Assembly: GCF_937616625.2 (NCBI RefSeq)
Contig: NC_065572.1
Coordinates: 71,670,653 to 71,734,652, forward strand
DNA: 64,000 bases
Origin: Mercurialis annua
Taxonomy: Eukaryota; Streptophyta; Magnoliopsida; Malpighiales; Euphorbiaceae
Direction: 5' to 3'
The translations under genes and the position numbers were made by a program. Shown in pieces: positions 34,100-46,500 of the stretch; the stretch's first letter is position 1, and the number at the start of each line of letters is the position of its first letter. Under the pieces are notes generated by a model. The model was not told the DNA's origin. It was given only the letters and a program-made list of their open reading frames with translations, and did not search any database.

Positions 34100-34141
34100 C
34101 TTCCAGAAATTTCTGGTAGCCAAAACATTTCCAGAAGTTCT
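34100..34141 (+). promoter_or_regulatory. Heat-shock elements belonging to HSP copy 2
   Basis: TTCCAGAAATTTCTGG (34101-34116) contains three perfect alternating units, TTC, GAA and TTC, at two-base spacing: a canonical HSF-binding site. TTTCCAGAAGTTC (34128-34140) gives two more perfect units and a third shifted by one base. These sites lay about 150 bp upstream of the ATG before the LTR element inserted; they are now about 5.1 kb away. Confidence 0.85.
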
Positions 34142-34193
34142 CCTTCTTGCTCCTCACTCAATTCTAGCATCTTCCATTCCCAACATAAAACCC

Positions 34194-34679
34194 TGTTCGC
34201 AGGAAAATATTTCCAAACTCGAATCTTTGAATTTATAGATGGGTACTGTGTGGATCGATGCTTTAACCGGTTCGGTCCGAAAAGTTGAACAGGGTTTGAT
34301 TTATCTAAATTAAAACATTAATCTGGAGGTTAAGAAACCCAGGCGAGATTAATATTTGAACTACTCCTACTCCTAAATTAACCAACCGCGGGGGTTGGGG
34401 ATAGAAAAGCGCAGGGCTTTGTTTGTGTTTGATTGATAATTTGAGTTGTAGAGAATACAAACCTAAAACTAGCTATTTATAGGGGACAAACCCTAAAATA
34501 GAAAACCTAGTCTAGTGAGATACAATCTCTTATTTAGATAATACTAAACTAAATAAATAAGATAATTACTAAAAAGATAACTACTAAGCTAAGATAGGAA
34601 CAAAAGGATAGTTGATGGCTTTTGGGCTCAAAAAACCCGAGTTAGCCCATATGAGCTCTTTTTTGGGCCGGTGTAAACA
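34194..34679 (-). repeat. 3' LTR of the Tat/Ogre-type element
   Basis: 486 bp, ends TG...CA on the minus strand. It contains a TATAAATA box on the minus strand (plus-strand TATTTATAGG near 34475). It looks identical to 38653-39138. Confidence 0.92.
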
Positions 34680-36749
34680 ATGCCCCCTACGTCTTTTTAG
34701 CTGAATGTCAAGAAAGGTGAAGAAACGTATTTTTATCACTTGTCTTGAAATCTATCTTCGATCAAACTTAATTGATGTTTTAATCGGTCGTTTAGACCGA
34801 ATAATTTTAACACTCCTTAGTATTTTAGCCGATTCAATTTTTTGAGATAATAAAAATCGGCCATATAATTCTAGATCACAAATTATGAACAATCTTTTAT
34901 AATTATAGGCCGATAATTATATGGGTCTTTAAGTATACCTGTTATATCGTCCAAAATTTAGTGTTTTGTCAACTATGCTTCATGATATAACTTGATACTA
35001 ACAAATTTTGGCCGAGTATCTCTTTATCATGATGTCTCCTCGCTCAAATATATGTTGCATGGTAAAGTCCTTCTTTGGTTCACCAACTTATTCTTCCTTA
35101 CTTGTACTTAATCGAGCACTTTTCAAATAAATGAATGTTTGAATCCATTAGTTGACCATGCATCTGCTCCATATATTCTTAATGGATATGAGACCTTGAC
35201 ATGTGTTTCCAAAAATAGCATGTATTTGAGAAGCTCGGCCATATGTCAATCAAGCTTATTCAATTGATCGTCCTTCTTGATTTCTTGATCGGTCAAGGTT
35301 TTTCCATTGCTTCGTTCTAAAAATAATTTTGGGCGATTACTATTTAATGGGCCGATTAAGTTTAATGACAAAATTTGAGTGAGCCATCATTAATCGGCCA
35401 TGCACCAATTATTGGTTAATTTTACCCAATTGACTTGTATTGACAGTGCTTCTCACGTGAATGCCAATCAAGAAACTTTTCATCATGATCGGCCATTATT
35501 AATCAAATATATGCATGTCCACTTTTTTTTTTATCGCCACATATGCTATCCACTTTGTATTGGACGACACACCCACCTCCATATCATTAAGACTTTGCAC
35601 AACTGACACTTGAACAATTCATACATTAGTCAAGTATGTCAAATGTGTCAATCAGGTCCATGTATATACCATAAAGTCCATGAGCCATCTCTCTTGTCAT
35701 TTAATCGGCACTCTTTGACTCGCCCTTAATACATATCTGATCGTCTTTTGACCGATCAAGTTGTTTCGTCAAACCAACATGATCTCTGATCGGCCATATG
35801 ATTGGTCTGTGTCCTCAACATTTGAATTCTCCCAACTAACTTTGGTTTCCATATTTTGTACCGAGTCTTAGAATATCAACTTAGATGGATAACAGTCGTG
35901 CCCCCGACGTCTTGACTCACCCAATACCAAATGATCGGTACTCGCCCTTTGGTTGTGCTAATAAAATCTCATTATCAGGAGATTTCAAAAAATAAGTCCT
36001 TAGACGCAAACTTCTTCATTCTCATACCTCGGCACACAACCTAGTACTCGCCCTTTGGCGGTTGAGTAGACGCAAAGGTTGAGGGCTTGGAGGTTTAGGG
36101 TTCACAATTGGAGGGCTTCCCACTTGAGGACCTCGCTAAGCAAAATTATAGCACAAATGTTGCCTTGCTTTCATTTTGGATGATACACACGCTAGGTTTC
36201 CCATATTTTGTCATAAAAGAGACTCATCGAGGTGGCTAGTAATCGATCGTGCCTCAAAATACTTTGACTCGCCCTTAAAAGATCGTCCATCACCCGTTCG
36301 ATAACCAACATAGTCGCCATATCAAAAAACATTCTCAAGGAATCGCCAACATGTATTTCGTTGTTGGGGTTGCATCGCCGAAAAAATAAATTTGGGGCAA
36401 CCAAACATGGCCATGATGCCACCACTTTTTTAGGATGTTCAACATAAAATCACCTTGTGATGCCACCACTTCTTGATCTTAGGAGGTTCAGCATAAGAAT
36501 CGCCCTCTCACCCGTTTCATTGCAAAATGAATTGGGTAACGTCACAAATTTAACCTCATGACTCGCCCACTTTATTAGGGACCCAGAGCTTGGTACTCAC
36601 CCTCTAAAGGTTGAAGAACGCCTTTATTTAAATGTTAAATCACCTCGCCATACAAAGTAATCACCCACTAGATCGCCCAAATTTCAAAGAATCAATTTAG
36701 AAGGACTCACCAAAGTGAATGACAATTGGCTATGCCCCCCCGGTATTTT

Positions 36750-38520
36750 GACTTATTTTGGACGCCGAACTTGTTTGGATGTTGCCTTCATTTAGCCGAT
36801 ACCCCTTAGACTCCGAGTCTATTTCGTGTTTGGGGCAACTCTATCGGCGATATGTTACCCTAACAAGACTTTCGTCATGCCCCCAGCTCTTGACTCGCCT
36901 AAAGGTATATGGATCATCTGACAATGTGCCACCCACTTCACCAAAAGTTATATGGATCATTTGTGTACTCAAAACCTATGAACTTGTTACTCACCCTTTG
37001 GCACCATAATACTCGCCCTGAGGACATAATAATTGAGGAGTTGGTACTCGCCCTTTGTTGGTGCAACTGATACTCACCCTCTATCGACTTCATTCTGAAT
37101 GATCGCCGACGTGGTCAACTTGAAAGGACCCATCAAGGTGGACAGTGACTGATCGTGCCCTCAACATTTAGATTCGCCCAACGCCGAATAATTAGTGTAG
37201 TACTCAGCATCTAAGGATTTGAAGGTTAAGGACTCGGCACCTAGAGACTTGGGGGTTGAGAAATTGGTACTCTCCCTCTTGTACCTATTATACTCGCCCC
37301 TCTATGAAAAATCGGTATAAGGGCGAATTCAAATATTCATTAACCAATTTTGGATGTTTAACTTGTTAGGTTGTTACCCTTGCTCAGCCGATACCCCATG
37401 GATTCTTGAGTCCATTTGATGTTTGAGGCAACTCGGCCTTTATATTGGCATCCTTGATGATAGGTTGCCCTAACAAGACTTTCACCAATGATTGAGATAC
37501 TAACATTCGTCTTTATCTCCATTTGAATGATGGTGTAATTACCCATCATTATTTTGGTCTCACCCACTTGATTCATCGCCCATCAAGTACCTGCCGATTT
37601 TTGGGCTATCTCATCACTTATGAAATCGGCTCGTGACCTTGAGGGGCGAGTCAGATGTAGGTCGCGGACATAGTCATTTGTCTCCTCCTCATGTACTTAG
37701 TTTGGATGCTCGACTACGAGGTCGACGGTCTTTGTCCCAGCGGGGGGTGCGTAAGTCCCCAAGCGGCTGTAACTCGACAGTCATTGTTCTAGCGGGGGGT
37801 GCATAGGTCCCCAGGCAGCTGTAACCCTGACTTGTCACCCTTTGTCATGATCGCCTCCAAGCCTGAGTTTGAATCGCCTGACGATGCGCAACCTTCTTCA
37901 AATTAGACCCTCTAGTACCCAACATACTCATCCCTATATGAAGACTCGGCATATGGGTGATTCAAATACTCATTGGCCCATTTTGGATGCCGAACTCGTT
38001 GGGTTGATGCCCTTGTTTGGCCGATACTCCCTGAACTCCAAATTTATTCGATGTTTAGGGCAACTCGGCCACTCTATTGGCAGTCTCGACGATACATTAC
38101 CCCGACAAGACTTCCGCCAATGATTCCATGAACACATGTTAAGCTACCAAGATCCGCCTTTATCTCCCTTTAAATGATTGTGTGACCATTCATCACTATT
38201 TTGATGGCCTCGCCCATCTGATTAATCGCCCATCAAGTACCCGCCGATATTTTGGGCTATCTCATCACTTATGAAATCGGCGCGTGACCCTGAAGGGCGA
38301 GTGGGAGGTAGGTCGCGGACATAATCATTTATCTCATCCTCATATACTTGGTTCGGATACTTGACTACGAGGTCGACAGTTTTGTTCCAGCGGGGGGTGC
38401 GTATGTCCCCATGCGGCTGTAACTCGACGGTCATTGTTCTAGCGGGGGGTGCGTAGGTCCCCAGGCAGCTGTAACTCTGACTTGTCACCCTTTGTCATGT
38501 TTCGCCACCAAGCCTGAGTT
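36750..38520 (-). repeat. Large tandem repeat inside the LTR element, about 610-bp unit
   Basis: A block with GGATGCCGAACTTGTTTGG, GCCGATACCCC, GGGGCAACTC and CAAGACTTTCG occurs at about 36758, 37350 and 37978. The companion block with CCAGCGGGGGGTGCGTA and CGGCTGTAACTCGAC occurs at about 37600-37860 and 38225-38510. The units differ by many substitutions, so this array is older than the insertion. Confidence 0.85.
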
Positions 38521-38652
38521 TGAATCGCCTGACAATGTGCGACCTACTTCGGATTGGACTCAGCTACGTTAACAAGTGCACCTGTAACTTTCCTTCGTCG
38601 TTCCGGTTTTTGTGCTCACCATAAACGCGTCCCCAGTGGAGTCGCCAAAAGA

Positions 38653-39138
38653 TGTTCGCAGGAAAATATTTCCAAACTCGAATCTTTGAATTTATAGATG
38701 GGTACTGTGTGGATCGATGCTTTAACCGGTTCGGTCCGAAAAGTTGAACAGGGTTTGATTTATCTAAATTAAAACATTAATCTGGAGGTTAAGAAACCCA
38801 GGCGAGATTAATATTTGAACTACTCCTACTCCTAAATTAACCAACCGCGGGGGTTGGGGATAGAAAAGCGCAGGGCTTTGTTTGTGTTTGATTGATAATT
38901 TGAGTTGTAGAGAATACAAACCTAAAACTAGCTATTTATAGGGGACAAACCCTAAAATAGAAAACCTAGTCTAGTGAGATACAATCTCTTATTTAGATAA
39001 TACTAAACTAAATAAATAAGATAATTACTAAAAAGATAACTACTAAGCTAAGATAGGAACAAAAGGATAGTTGATGGCTTTTGGGCTCAAAAAACCCGAG
39101 TTAGCCCATATGAGCTCTTTTTTGGGCCGGTGTAAACA
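38653..39138 (-). repeat. 5' LTR of the Tat/Ogre-type element
   Basis: 486 bp, adjacent to HSP copy 2. Its TATAAATA box and transcription direction face away from the HSP gene, so the LTR promoter would not directly drive that gene. Confidence 0.92.
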
Positions 39139-39228
39139 AACCCCATCATCATCGTTCCTCTTGCGTAACAATTTTCAGCTTCTAGATCATCAATTTCAAC
39201 TAGATTTTCCTAAATCAACTTGAATTCA

Positions 39229-39942
39229 ATGGCATCATCACTAGCTCTCAAAAAACTCACCTCTTCAAATCTCATTCCCACATCTCTCCGTTCCATGATC
39301 CGTCCAACCGCCACACTCCCATCATCCGCCTCTCGCTATTTTAACACCAACGCTGTTTGCCAGTTCGACGAGGACGAAGATGAACATGATTCCAACGCTT
39401 ACCGCCGCTCCCTCTCTCGCCGCAGGGACAACTTCTTCCCAGGTATACTACTATAAAATCTCTAGTAAAAGAGCATTTTGACTTGAAATGATGATACTAA
39501 CGTCGTCGTTTTACTTACAATGTGTATATTAGACGTGGTGGACCCATTCTGGCCAAATAGAAACCTGAGTCAAGTTCTGAACATGATGGACCAGTTCATG
39601 GACAATCCGTTTCGTGGAATCGGAGCTGGTGGAATCCGACGCGGCTGGGACGCGCGAGAGACTGACGATGCTCTGAATCTCCGCGTTGAGATGCCGGGTC
39701 TTGCCAAGGAAGATGTGAAGGTTTCCATGGAACAAAATACTCTGATCATTAGAGGTGAAGGAGCTAAGGAATCGGAAGATGAGGAGAGCGGCAGAAAATA
39801 CAGTGCTAGGATTGATCTGCCGGAGAAAATTTACAAGACTGGTGAGATTAAAGCTGAGATGAAGAATGGTGTGCTGAAAGTAGTTGTGCCTAAGGCCAAA
39901 GAAGAAGAGAGGAACAATGTTGTACATGTTAAGGTCGAGTAG
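39229..39942 (+). CDS. Mitochondrial small heat-shock protein (HSP20), tandem copy 2
   Basis: Two exons, 39229..39442 and 39533..39942; 207 residues, the usual size of plant HSP23.5/23.6. The ATG at 39229 aligns with copy 1. Residues 1-45 form a Ser/Arg-rich presequence. The mitochondrial-class arm is complete (DPFWPN at about 75-80, then LNMMDQFMDNPF). The α-crystallin domain runs from about 110 to 200, with [21 protein letters not shown] and GVLKVVVPK. The intron is at the same phase-1 site as in copy 1 but uses the original donor, after CTTCCCAG. The protein looks fully functional. Its heat-shock elements (34100-34141) are now separated from the start by the 4.9-kb LTR element, leaving only about 85 bp of native leader (39144-39228). 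Heat-inducible expression may therefore be lost or rewired. Confidence 0.93.
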
Positions 39943-40951
39943 AATGTAAAAGTTTGCATGTGAGAGTGTGAGTGAGACTGTACTTGAAGAACCGGATAAA
40001 TAAAAATTCTAAATTACAAACACTGGGAATTTGTTGGGCCATGCTCTTAAATAAGAAGCCCATATCTGGGCTCATTTTGATACCTAAAGGTGATATTTGA
40101 TTAGGCCGAGTGCCCAATACACGCAAGCCAGAATTGACTCACCTCTAACAAAACTATTTTCTTTGGAATTATGACATAAGAGTTGGCAATTGTTTGCCAA
40201 GAATCAGCAACAGTAGCTTGACAAGCGATGCAAAATTAAAAGTTTAAAACTGTTAAAATACCAATTTTTTTTGGAATTATGACAGAAGAGTTGCCAATAG
40301 TTTGCCAAGAATATCAGCAACAGTAGCTTGACAAGGGATACAAAATTAAGTTCGAAACTGTTTTTTCTTGAAGTCAATTATCTGAATATTAATATCATAC
40401 AATCGATATTATGTAAGATCAATTTAATTAGAACAAAATTGATGTATAATTTAATATCAGCTAGCTGTCTATAATAGTATGTATAGAAAACTTCTTAGTA
40501 CACATACACCCCTCTGATTGACATTTTTCTGTATTTTTATTATTTATTTTTCATAATTTATTTTTTCAAATGACGCTTCATAGAGTATATATATGAGCTT
40601 GCATTTTGATTTTGGATTTATATACAATGAAATTCTCCACGTAATGAACCAGCTAGCATAAAGTACTATTGAGAATTCCATCTTCATAAAAAAAGATTAA
40701 ACAATGATAATTAAGGAGATCAGAGAGTGACTTAAACTATTTTGCTTCCTTTATATACTGTCCAAGTTCAACTTTAATATAATTCCTTATCTTTTAAGAC
40801 TTAAGACCCACGAAATGCTAGGGATCAGCAATTAATAATTTATTAGCCGAAACCATATCGATCTATTTTGGTTGATTCGATTGATTAAGGATTTTTGGTT
40901 AATTTAATACTAATTTAATTGGTGCAGTTTATAAAAATTGTTCAGTTACAG
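39943..40951. other. 3' flank of HSP copy 2
   Basis: Homologous in part to the 3' flank of copy 1 (29120-29570). It contains a local tandem duplication at 40163-40372. No gene seen. Confidence 0.5.
40163..40372 (+). repeat. Tandem duplication, about 108-bp unit
   Basis: TTGGAATTATGACA, GTTTGCCAAGAAT and CAGCAACAGTAGCTTGACAA occur twice in order, starting at 40163 and 40271, with about 90% similarity by eye. Confidence 0.85.
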
Positions 40952-41507
40952 TTTTTTTTTGGGGTAAATGATTATTGAATTAGCACGTCCACAAAGAAGT
41001 GGAAGGCAAAAGTCTTTTCGAAAAAAGACGGGCTACAAAAAATTACAGGAAAAGTTTAAGTTTCTAAAAATATCATTCGGCGAATAATTAAAACCGCTAT
41101 TGTTATCCTTGTAGTAGATAACTGCATTGCAAATCGACGAGTACATCAATGAGTTGATGTCCACAATTTCATGTCTGAAAGTCCTCCTGTTTCTTGCTTT
41201 CCATAACTCCCAGATATCGAAAAACCATATAGACTGCCAAAGACAACGATATCGCTTGCTTGAAAGAGAACTCCAAAAGTCAAAAAAGTGATGAATTGAG
41301 GTTGGAGCAGCCCATTGAATGCTGCAACAATGCAGAATTGAGTTCCAAAATTCCCAAGCGAAACGGCATTGCAAAATAATATGGATACTCGACTCTTCTT
41401 CGGAACAAAGCAAGCAAGTAGAATTAAAAGATGAAATAACACCTCGACGGGCTAACAAAGCGTTAGAAGATATCCGGTCCCTAGCCAAAAGCCACATACC
41501 AAATTAA
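40952..41507 (-). mobile_element. 5'-truncated LINE fragment (zf-RVT end and poly-A)
   Basis: On the minus strand, 41497-41033 encodes about 154 residues typical of the zinc-binding domain at the end of plant L1 reverse transcriptases. It has RDRISSNALLARRG, then CLLCSEEESSIHIILQCRFAWEFW with its C-x2-C and H...C pattern (about residues 29-52), and WKARNRRTFR. A stop is followed by about 70 bp of 3' UTR and a poly-A run (poly-T on plus, 40952-40960). The 5' end is cut at about 41507, just after an upstream in-frame stop. I could not find a clear target duplication. It is not a gene of the host. Confidence 0.85.
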
Positions 41508-43304
41508 CTAAATAGTGTTAGATTGTCATTTAATTTATAATTATTATTCATATATTTATTAGTTTTACCAAGTTATATATTCATTCGTTTTAGCTCTGAA
41601 GTTCTGAAAATTTGGTAATTTGATTTCGGTTAGTTTAGTTATCTCCGTCGATTCGATTGACTTAGCTAAAATAACTTCGTTAGTTGGGCAGGAATAATTT
41701 GGTTCAATTATAACCAGACCGACCAAATACTTGAAAATGCCATACTATATATGTAGCTACTCAATTGTTATATTTACAATTAGACAGCAATATACTCAAT
41801 GTCTTAATCTATATGTTTGTTTTATTTGCAGAGATAATATAATTTAATAGAAGGAACTACCTTATGTAATTCTCAATTTATCTATAATCAAATTCTCTAG
41901 AATTAATTAGAATTTTTGAGAAATTTATGCAATCAACCAAATTATTTGTATATCGTTCATGATAGAAACCAATATCCACTTATCCAAATTAATAAATTCA
42001 ATAAAACAACTACCATAAGTTTCAAATTTCAAAATGACCCTTAATAATTTGCATGAAACAAGCCATAATTGGAAATTTCTGCGTCCTTTCTTCAAAACCC
42101 TACTTCGAAAAAATTGCATGAAACAGACAACCATACTCAACTCAGCCAAGACTTTACATGGACACGTGTACCCAATCAGCCTACCCCACATATTAAACAT
42201 GATCCATCAATCTGTCCATGTCATCGTTGTCCGTACATGACGTGGCGACTATGGGCTCCACTGAAGGTCCGACTGTGGGCGCGGGCATATACGCTGCGCA
42301 TTTGGTATCATTCGTTTTGGATATTCGAATATGCTTTTCCCTCCTCGGATGTGGAGGTTTTTTAATTATTGGAATTTTAATGTAGCAGGCCTGTTCAATT
42401 ACGATAATGCCCTTGATGACGTTGGGAAAGTTTGGTGACTCACCGCGGACGCGGCGGTAAATTTGTGCTGTTTTCACGGATTTTTAGTGTTTAAGTCTTT
42501 GGGGCGGCGAGTGGATTAGGTGGGATCCATCTGATTCGAATATTCATGAGGTTGTGCGGGAAAATTATTCATTCATTTATATCAAAAAAATAATTATGCT
42601 TGTCACATACACAAGCATATAGTAATTGTTTTTTTTATTATCACAAGTATATGAAGTTTGATTTGCAACGTAATTAGATATTTATGTTTAAAAAAAGTAA
42701 GTAGATAAATTAATTATTTTTTATTTTACTCTTAGTTTAATTATATAGATATTTGCAATGTTATAAGTTACACATTTTAAAAATATTAAATATTTTTTTA
42801 ATATTAATAATATAACTTGAAAAACTAAGTTTATTATTAGTATTTTTTTACAAGATAGAGTAATTATTAATAATACATAAAAATATATAATATAAATTGT
42901 TGAAATTAATGCAGGATAAATTTTATATTTTAAGTTGACAATTCAAATTCAAATATTAATTTTTTATATTTTGAGACTTATAAAATAATAAATCTATCTA
43001 AGAGAGAGAGAAAGAGATGGTAATATTTTCCGTCTATTGTTATAAATTTAAAATTTAAAATAAGTAAGAATGTTACAATTAAGTAGACATATACTATTAT
43101 TAAGTTCTAAATTGACAAGGCTCTTTTAAATTCTCGGCGTACATGAATTTTAATAAGTAGTAGTCAATTAAATAGCCATAACAAAATTATGTCTATCACT
43201 TTTATTGTTAAAAAATTAAAATTTACAGTTACATTTTTTCCATAATATTGAGTCGTTCATTTAATAAAAATATATAAAATATAAAAGTAATCATTTTTTA
43301 ATAA
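41508..43304. other. Intergenic, with a short GC-rich patch
   Basis: Mostly AT-rich. 42225-42540 is markedly richer in GC (ATGACGTGGCGAC, GGGCGCGGGC, ACCGCGGACGCGGCGG) but holds no recognisable gene. Confidence 0.4.
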
Positions 43305-43309
43305 AATCT

Positions 43310-43531
43310 TATTAACTACTGTATTTATGATTAGTAGTTTTAGTTACTTAGTTACTTAGCAGTTAAGTTTTTACTTAAGCTAGAATGCCAGCTGATGCCA
43401 GCTAATATCCAGCTGGCTCTTTACTTGTATATAAACAGTAGCTTGTAACTAAATAGCGGTTATCATTTTTTGATCAATACAAAAATCTTCTTCTTCTTCT
43501 CTCAAACTTATTCTCAAATCCAGATTTAACA
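43310..43531 (+). repeat. 5' LTR of the copia element
   Basis: 222 bp, TA...CA termini. TATATAAA lies in the middle (about 43434) and would be the promoter TATA box. It contains repeated CCAGCTGATG/CCAGCTAAT/CCAGCTGG motifs and a CTTCTTCTTC run near the 3' end. Confidence 0.95.
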
Positions 43532-43591
43532 TGGTATCAGAGCATGAAATCTGATCCTGAAACTTGATAATCAGTTCGAAACTCTGCAACA

Positions 43592-46500
43592 ATGGAGGAA
43601 ACCGGACATAGCAGCAATTTAGGTCATCGATCAACCTCAAATACTGTGAAGAACACGAATCTCTATAATGGAGATCCATTGCTACTTCAATCTTCTGATA
43701 ATCCAAACAATCAATTGGTGAGTACTCTTTTGACAATCAATAACTATTTCAGCTGGAGCAAAGCAGTTAGAATAGCTTTAGGAGCTAAGACAAAGCTAGG
43801 GTTTATCAATGGAAAATGCATAATGCCTGATGAAGATTCTGATGCATATGAACATTGGATTAAGGTTGATTGTATGGTGATTTCATGGTTACTTAACTCA
43901 ATCTCTCGAGATTTATCAGGTGCTTTTCTTTGTGCATCTTCTGCTAAAGAGTTATGGGATGATTTGAAACAACATTTTGGACAGAGTAATGGACCTACAC
44001 TCTATCAATTGAAAAGAGATATAACCCTAATTACACAAGGAAATGATGAAATTTCAGTGTATTTTACTAAACTCAAGAGACTTTGGGATGAACTCAATTG
44101 CATGAATGTAATGCCAGTTTGTAACTGTGGAGCTCTTAAGAATTGTGTTTGTGGATTAAACAAAGCTGTAGCAGACTATCATTCTCAAGACAGACTAGTT
44201 CAATTCTTGATGGGATTGAATGAGGAGTATGAGCATACTAAGAACCAGATTTTACTGATGAACCCATTACCAAATGAGAACAGAGCATATTCAATGTTGT
44301 TAACTGTGGAGAAGCAGGGACAGATAAGCAGAAATAATGTTTCATCAGTGGACAGTACAGCTCTTTTGGCTAATCCACAAGGTTATTCAAAGGGCAGTTG
44401 GAACAAGCAGCAAACTTATAATCAGGGATATAAGAGAGATGCAAAAGACAAGGGACATTGTGACTATTGTAACAAGGATGGTCATATTAAAGCAGGATGT
44501 TTTAAGCTGATAGGATATCCTGAATGGTTTAAAACCAATAAGATGAAAGGACAACAACAAAATCCAAGGATGGCACAAGCACACAATGTGACAGGAAACA
44601 ATAACAATGGATGTTCAGATGATTCTGTGGAACACAAAGGATGGGATTTACCAGATAGTTTTACTAACTATGAGCAGTTGGGCAATACACTAGCTGGAAT
44701 GTTGAAATTTATCAAAGGAAAATCAGTAGCAGATACTTCACAATCTGCTGGGAGGTTTGCTGGAACAGCAGAACGCAGCTATGCAGAACCATTGGCTTTT
44801 TCAGGTATTTCTCCATCTTTTGCTCTTAGTGGCTTTACATTAAATGATAAAGATTCTTGGATAATAGACACAGGAGCATCTGATCACATGACTTTTAATC
44901 CTAACCTACTTTCAGCCAAAACCAAACTCCTTAAACCCATACAAGTCTGTCTACCCAATGGTGTCATAAATCTGGTCCATCATACAGGACAAGTTGTTCT
45001 CAATGATGATTTAACTCTAAAAGATGCATTATTCCTACCAGATTTTAAATATAACTTACTTTCTGTCAGTAAGTTGGTTAACACAAATCCTCTAAAGGTA
45101 ACATTCTTCTCAAAATGTTGCCTCATACAGGACCTGAAGACTGAAGTCATCTTGGCTAAAGGGCAACAAGTTGCTGGTTTATACAAACTAGATTCTGCTA
45201 GTTTTTTGAATAACACCATTAATATGGATGATAATGTTTTTGTCAATAATGTTGACCCTGCTATTCAGTTTTCAAAAATGAATAAAGAAGGAATTTTTCT
45301 TATGAATGCATCTGTTGATGAATCTACTTATTCTATCTGGCATGCTAGACTTGGACATGCCAGTATTTCTACTCTTGTTCATCTACCTTCTTTAATTCAT
45401 AAAATCCCAAAAACTTCTGACTGTGAAATATGCTCAGAAGCTAAACAACAAAGACTTGCTTTTCCTTCATCTGAAATCAAAACCAAACAACCATTTGATC
45501 TTTTACACATAGACTTGTGGGGTCCCTATAAAATCACTTCCAATCAAGGATCTCACTATTTTTTAACAATAGTAGATGATAACACAAGAGTGACTTGGAC
45601 TTATCTTCTCAGACAGAAACTTAATTGCACCCAGACTTTGCTTACCTTCTTAAAAATGATTCATACTCAGTATGCAGCCCATGTAAAAATCATTAGAACA
45701 GATAATGGCCTTGAATTCCTCAACAGTTCACTCTCTTCTTATCTTCAAACCAAAGGAATTATCCATCAACAAACCTGTCCATACACACCTCAACAGAATG
45801 GTGTAGTAGAAAGAAAACATAGACATTTACTTGAGGTTGCTAGAGCTCTAAGGTTTCAATCACACCTACCTAAACAATTCTGGGGAGATTGTTTGTTAAC
45901 TGCTACCTATCTTATTAATAGAATGCCTATGAAAATTCTTGATTGGAAAACACCTTATGAGAAATTCTATTCTAAACCACCAGATTACAAAAATCTCAAA
46001 GTCTTTGGATGCCTTTGCTATGCCAAAAATTTTTCTCCTTCCAAAGACAAATTTGACACCAGAAGCATAAAGTCCATTTTTCTTGGTTACTGTTCTACCC
46101 AAAAAGCCTATAAAGTCATGAATCTTACTACTAATAAATACTTTGTTAGTAGAGATGTCAAATTTTTTGAAAACTCTTTCCCTTATTCTCATAATACACA
46201 TGATCCCTTGGACACTTGTGTACTTCCAAATGTGTCATTGTTTGACACAGACTCATCCCTTTTACACACTGGTTTCATTCCACATACTTCAATTCAGAGT
46301 AAATCACACTCTACCTCATTATCCCCTGGCTGTTCCACTAATACCATAATTCATTCCCAGTCCCCTCTTCAATCCATTCCAGAACAACCCAATCCAGAAC
46401 CACATATTGATTCTACAGATACTACATTCATTCCTAGGAGATCCTCTAGACAAATCATCCAACCTAAATGGCTCCAAGATTTTCACATTTCAAAATCTAG

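Larger units (their letters stand above)
34194..39138 (-). mobile_element. Non-autonomous LTR retrotransposon (LARD-like, Tat/Ogre-type PBS)
   Basis: 4945 bp flanked by the 5-bp repeat AACCC (34189-34193 and 39139-39143), with 486-bp LTRs that look identical. Read on the minus strand, the LTR begins TGTTTACACC and ends CTGCGAACA. The primer-binding site TGGCGACTCCACTGGGGA (38630-38647) follows the 5' LTR, and the polypurine tract GACGTAGGGGGCAT (34680-34693) precedes the 3' LTR. That PBS is typical of Tat/Ogre Ty3-gypsy elements (recalled as tRNA-Arg). The interior has no gag or pol. It is filled with ACTCGCCCT- and GATCGGCCA-type motifs and large tandem repeats. Replication would need proteins in trans. 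Confidence 0.92.

Noticed and set aside
36192..36425. Minus-strand frame of about 77 codons inside the LTR element, considered as gag
   Set aside because: It has no capsid, zinc-knuckle or protease motif. The same applies to the 88-codon frame at 38222-38488, which lies in the internal repeats.
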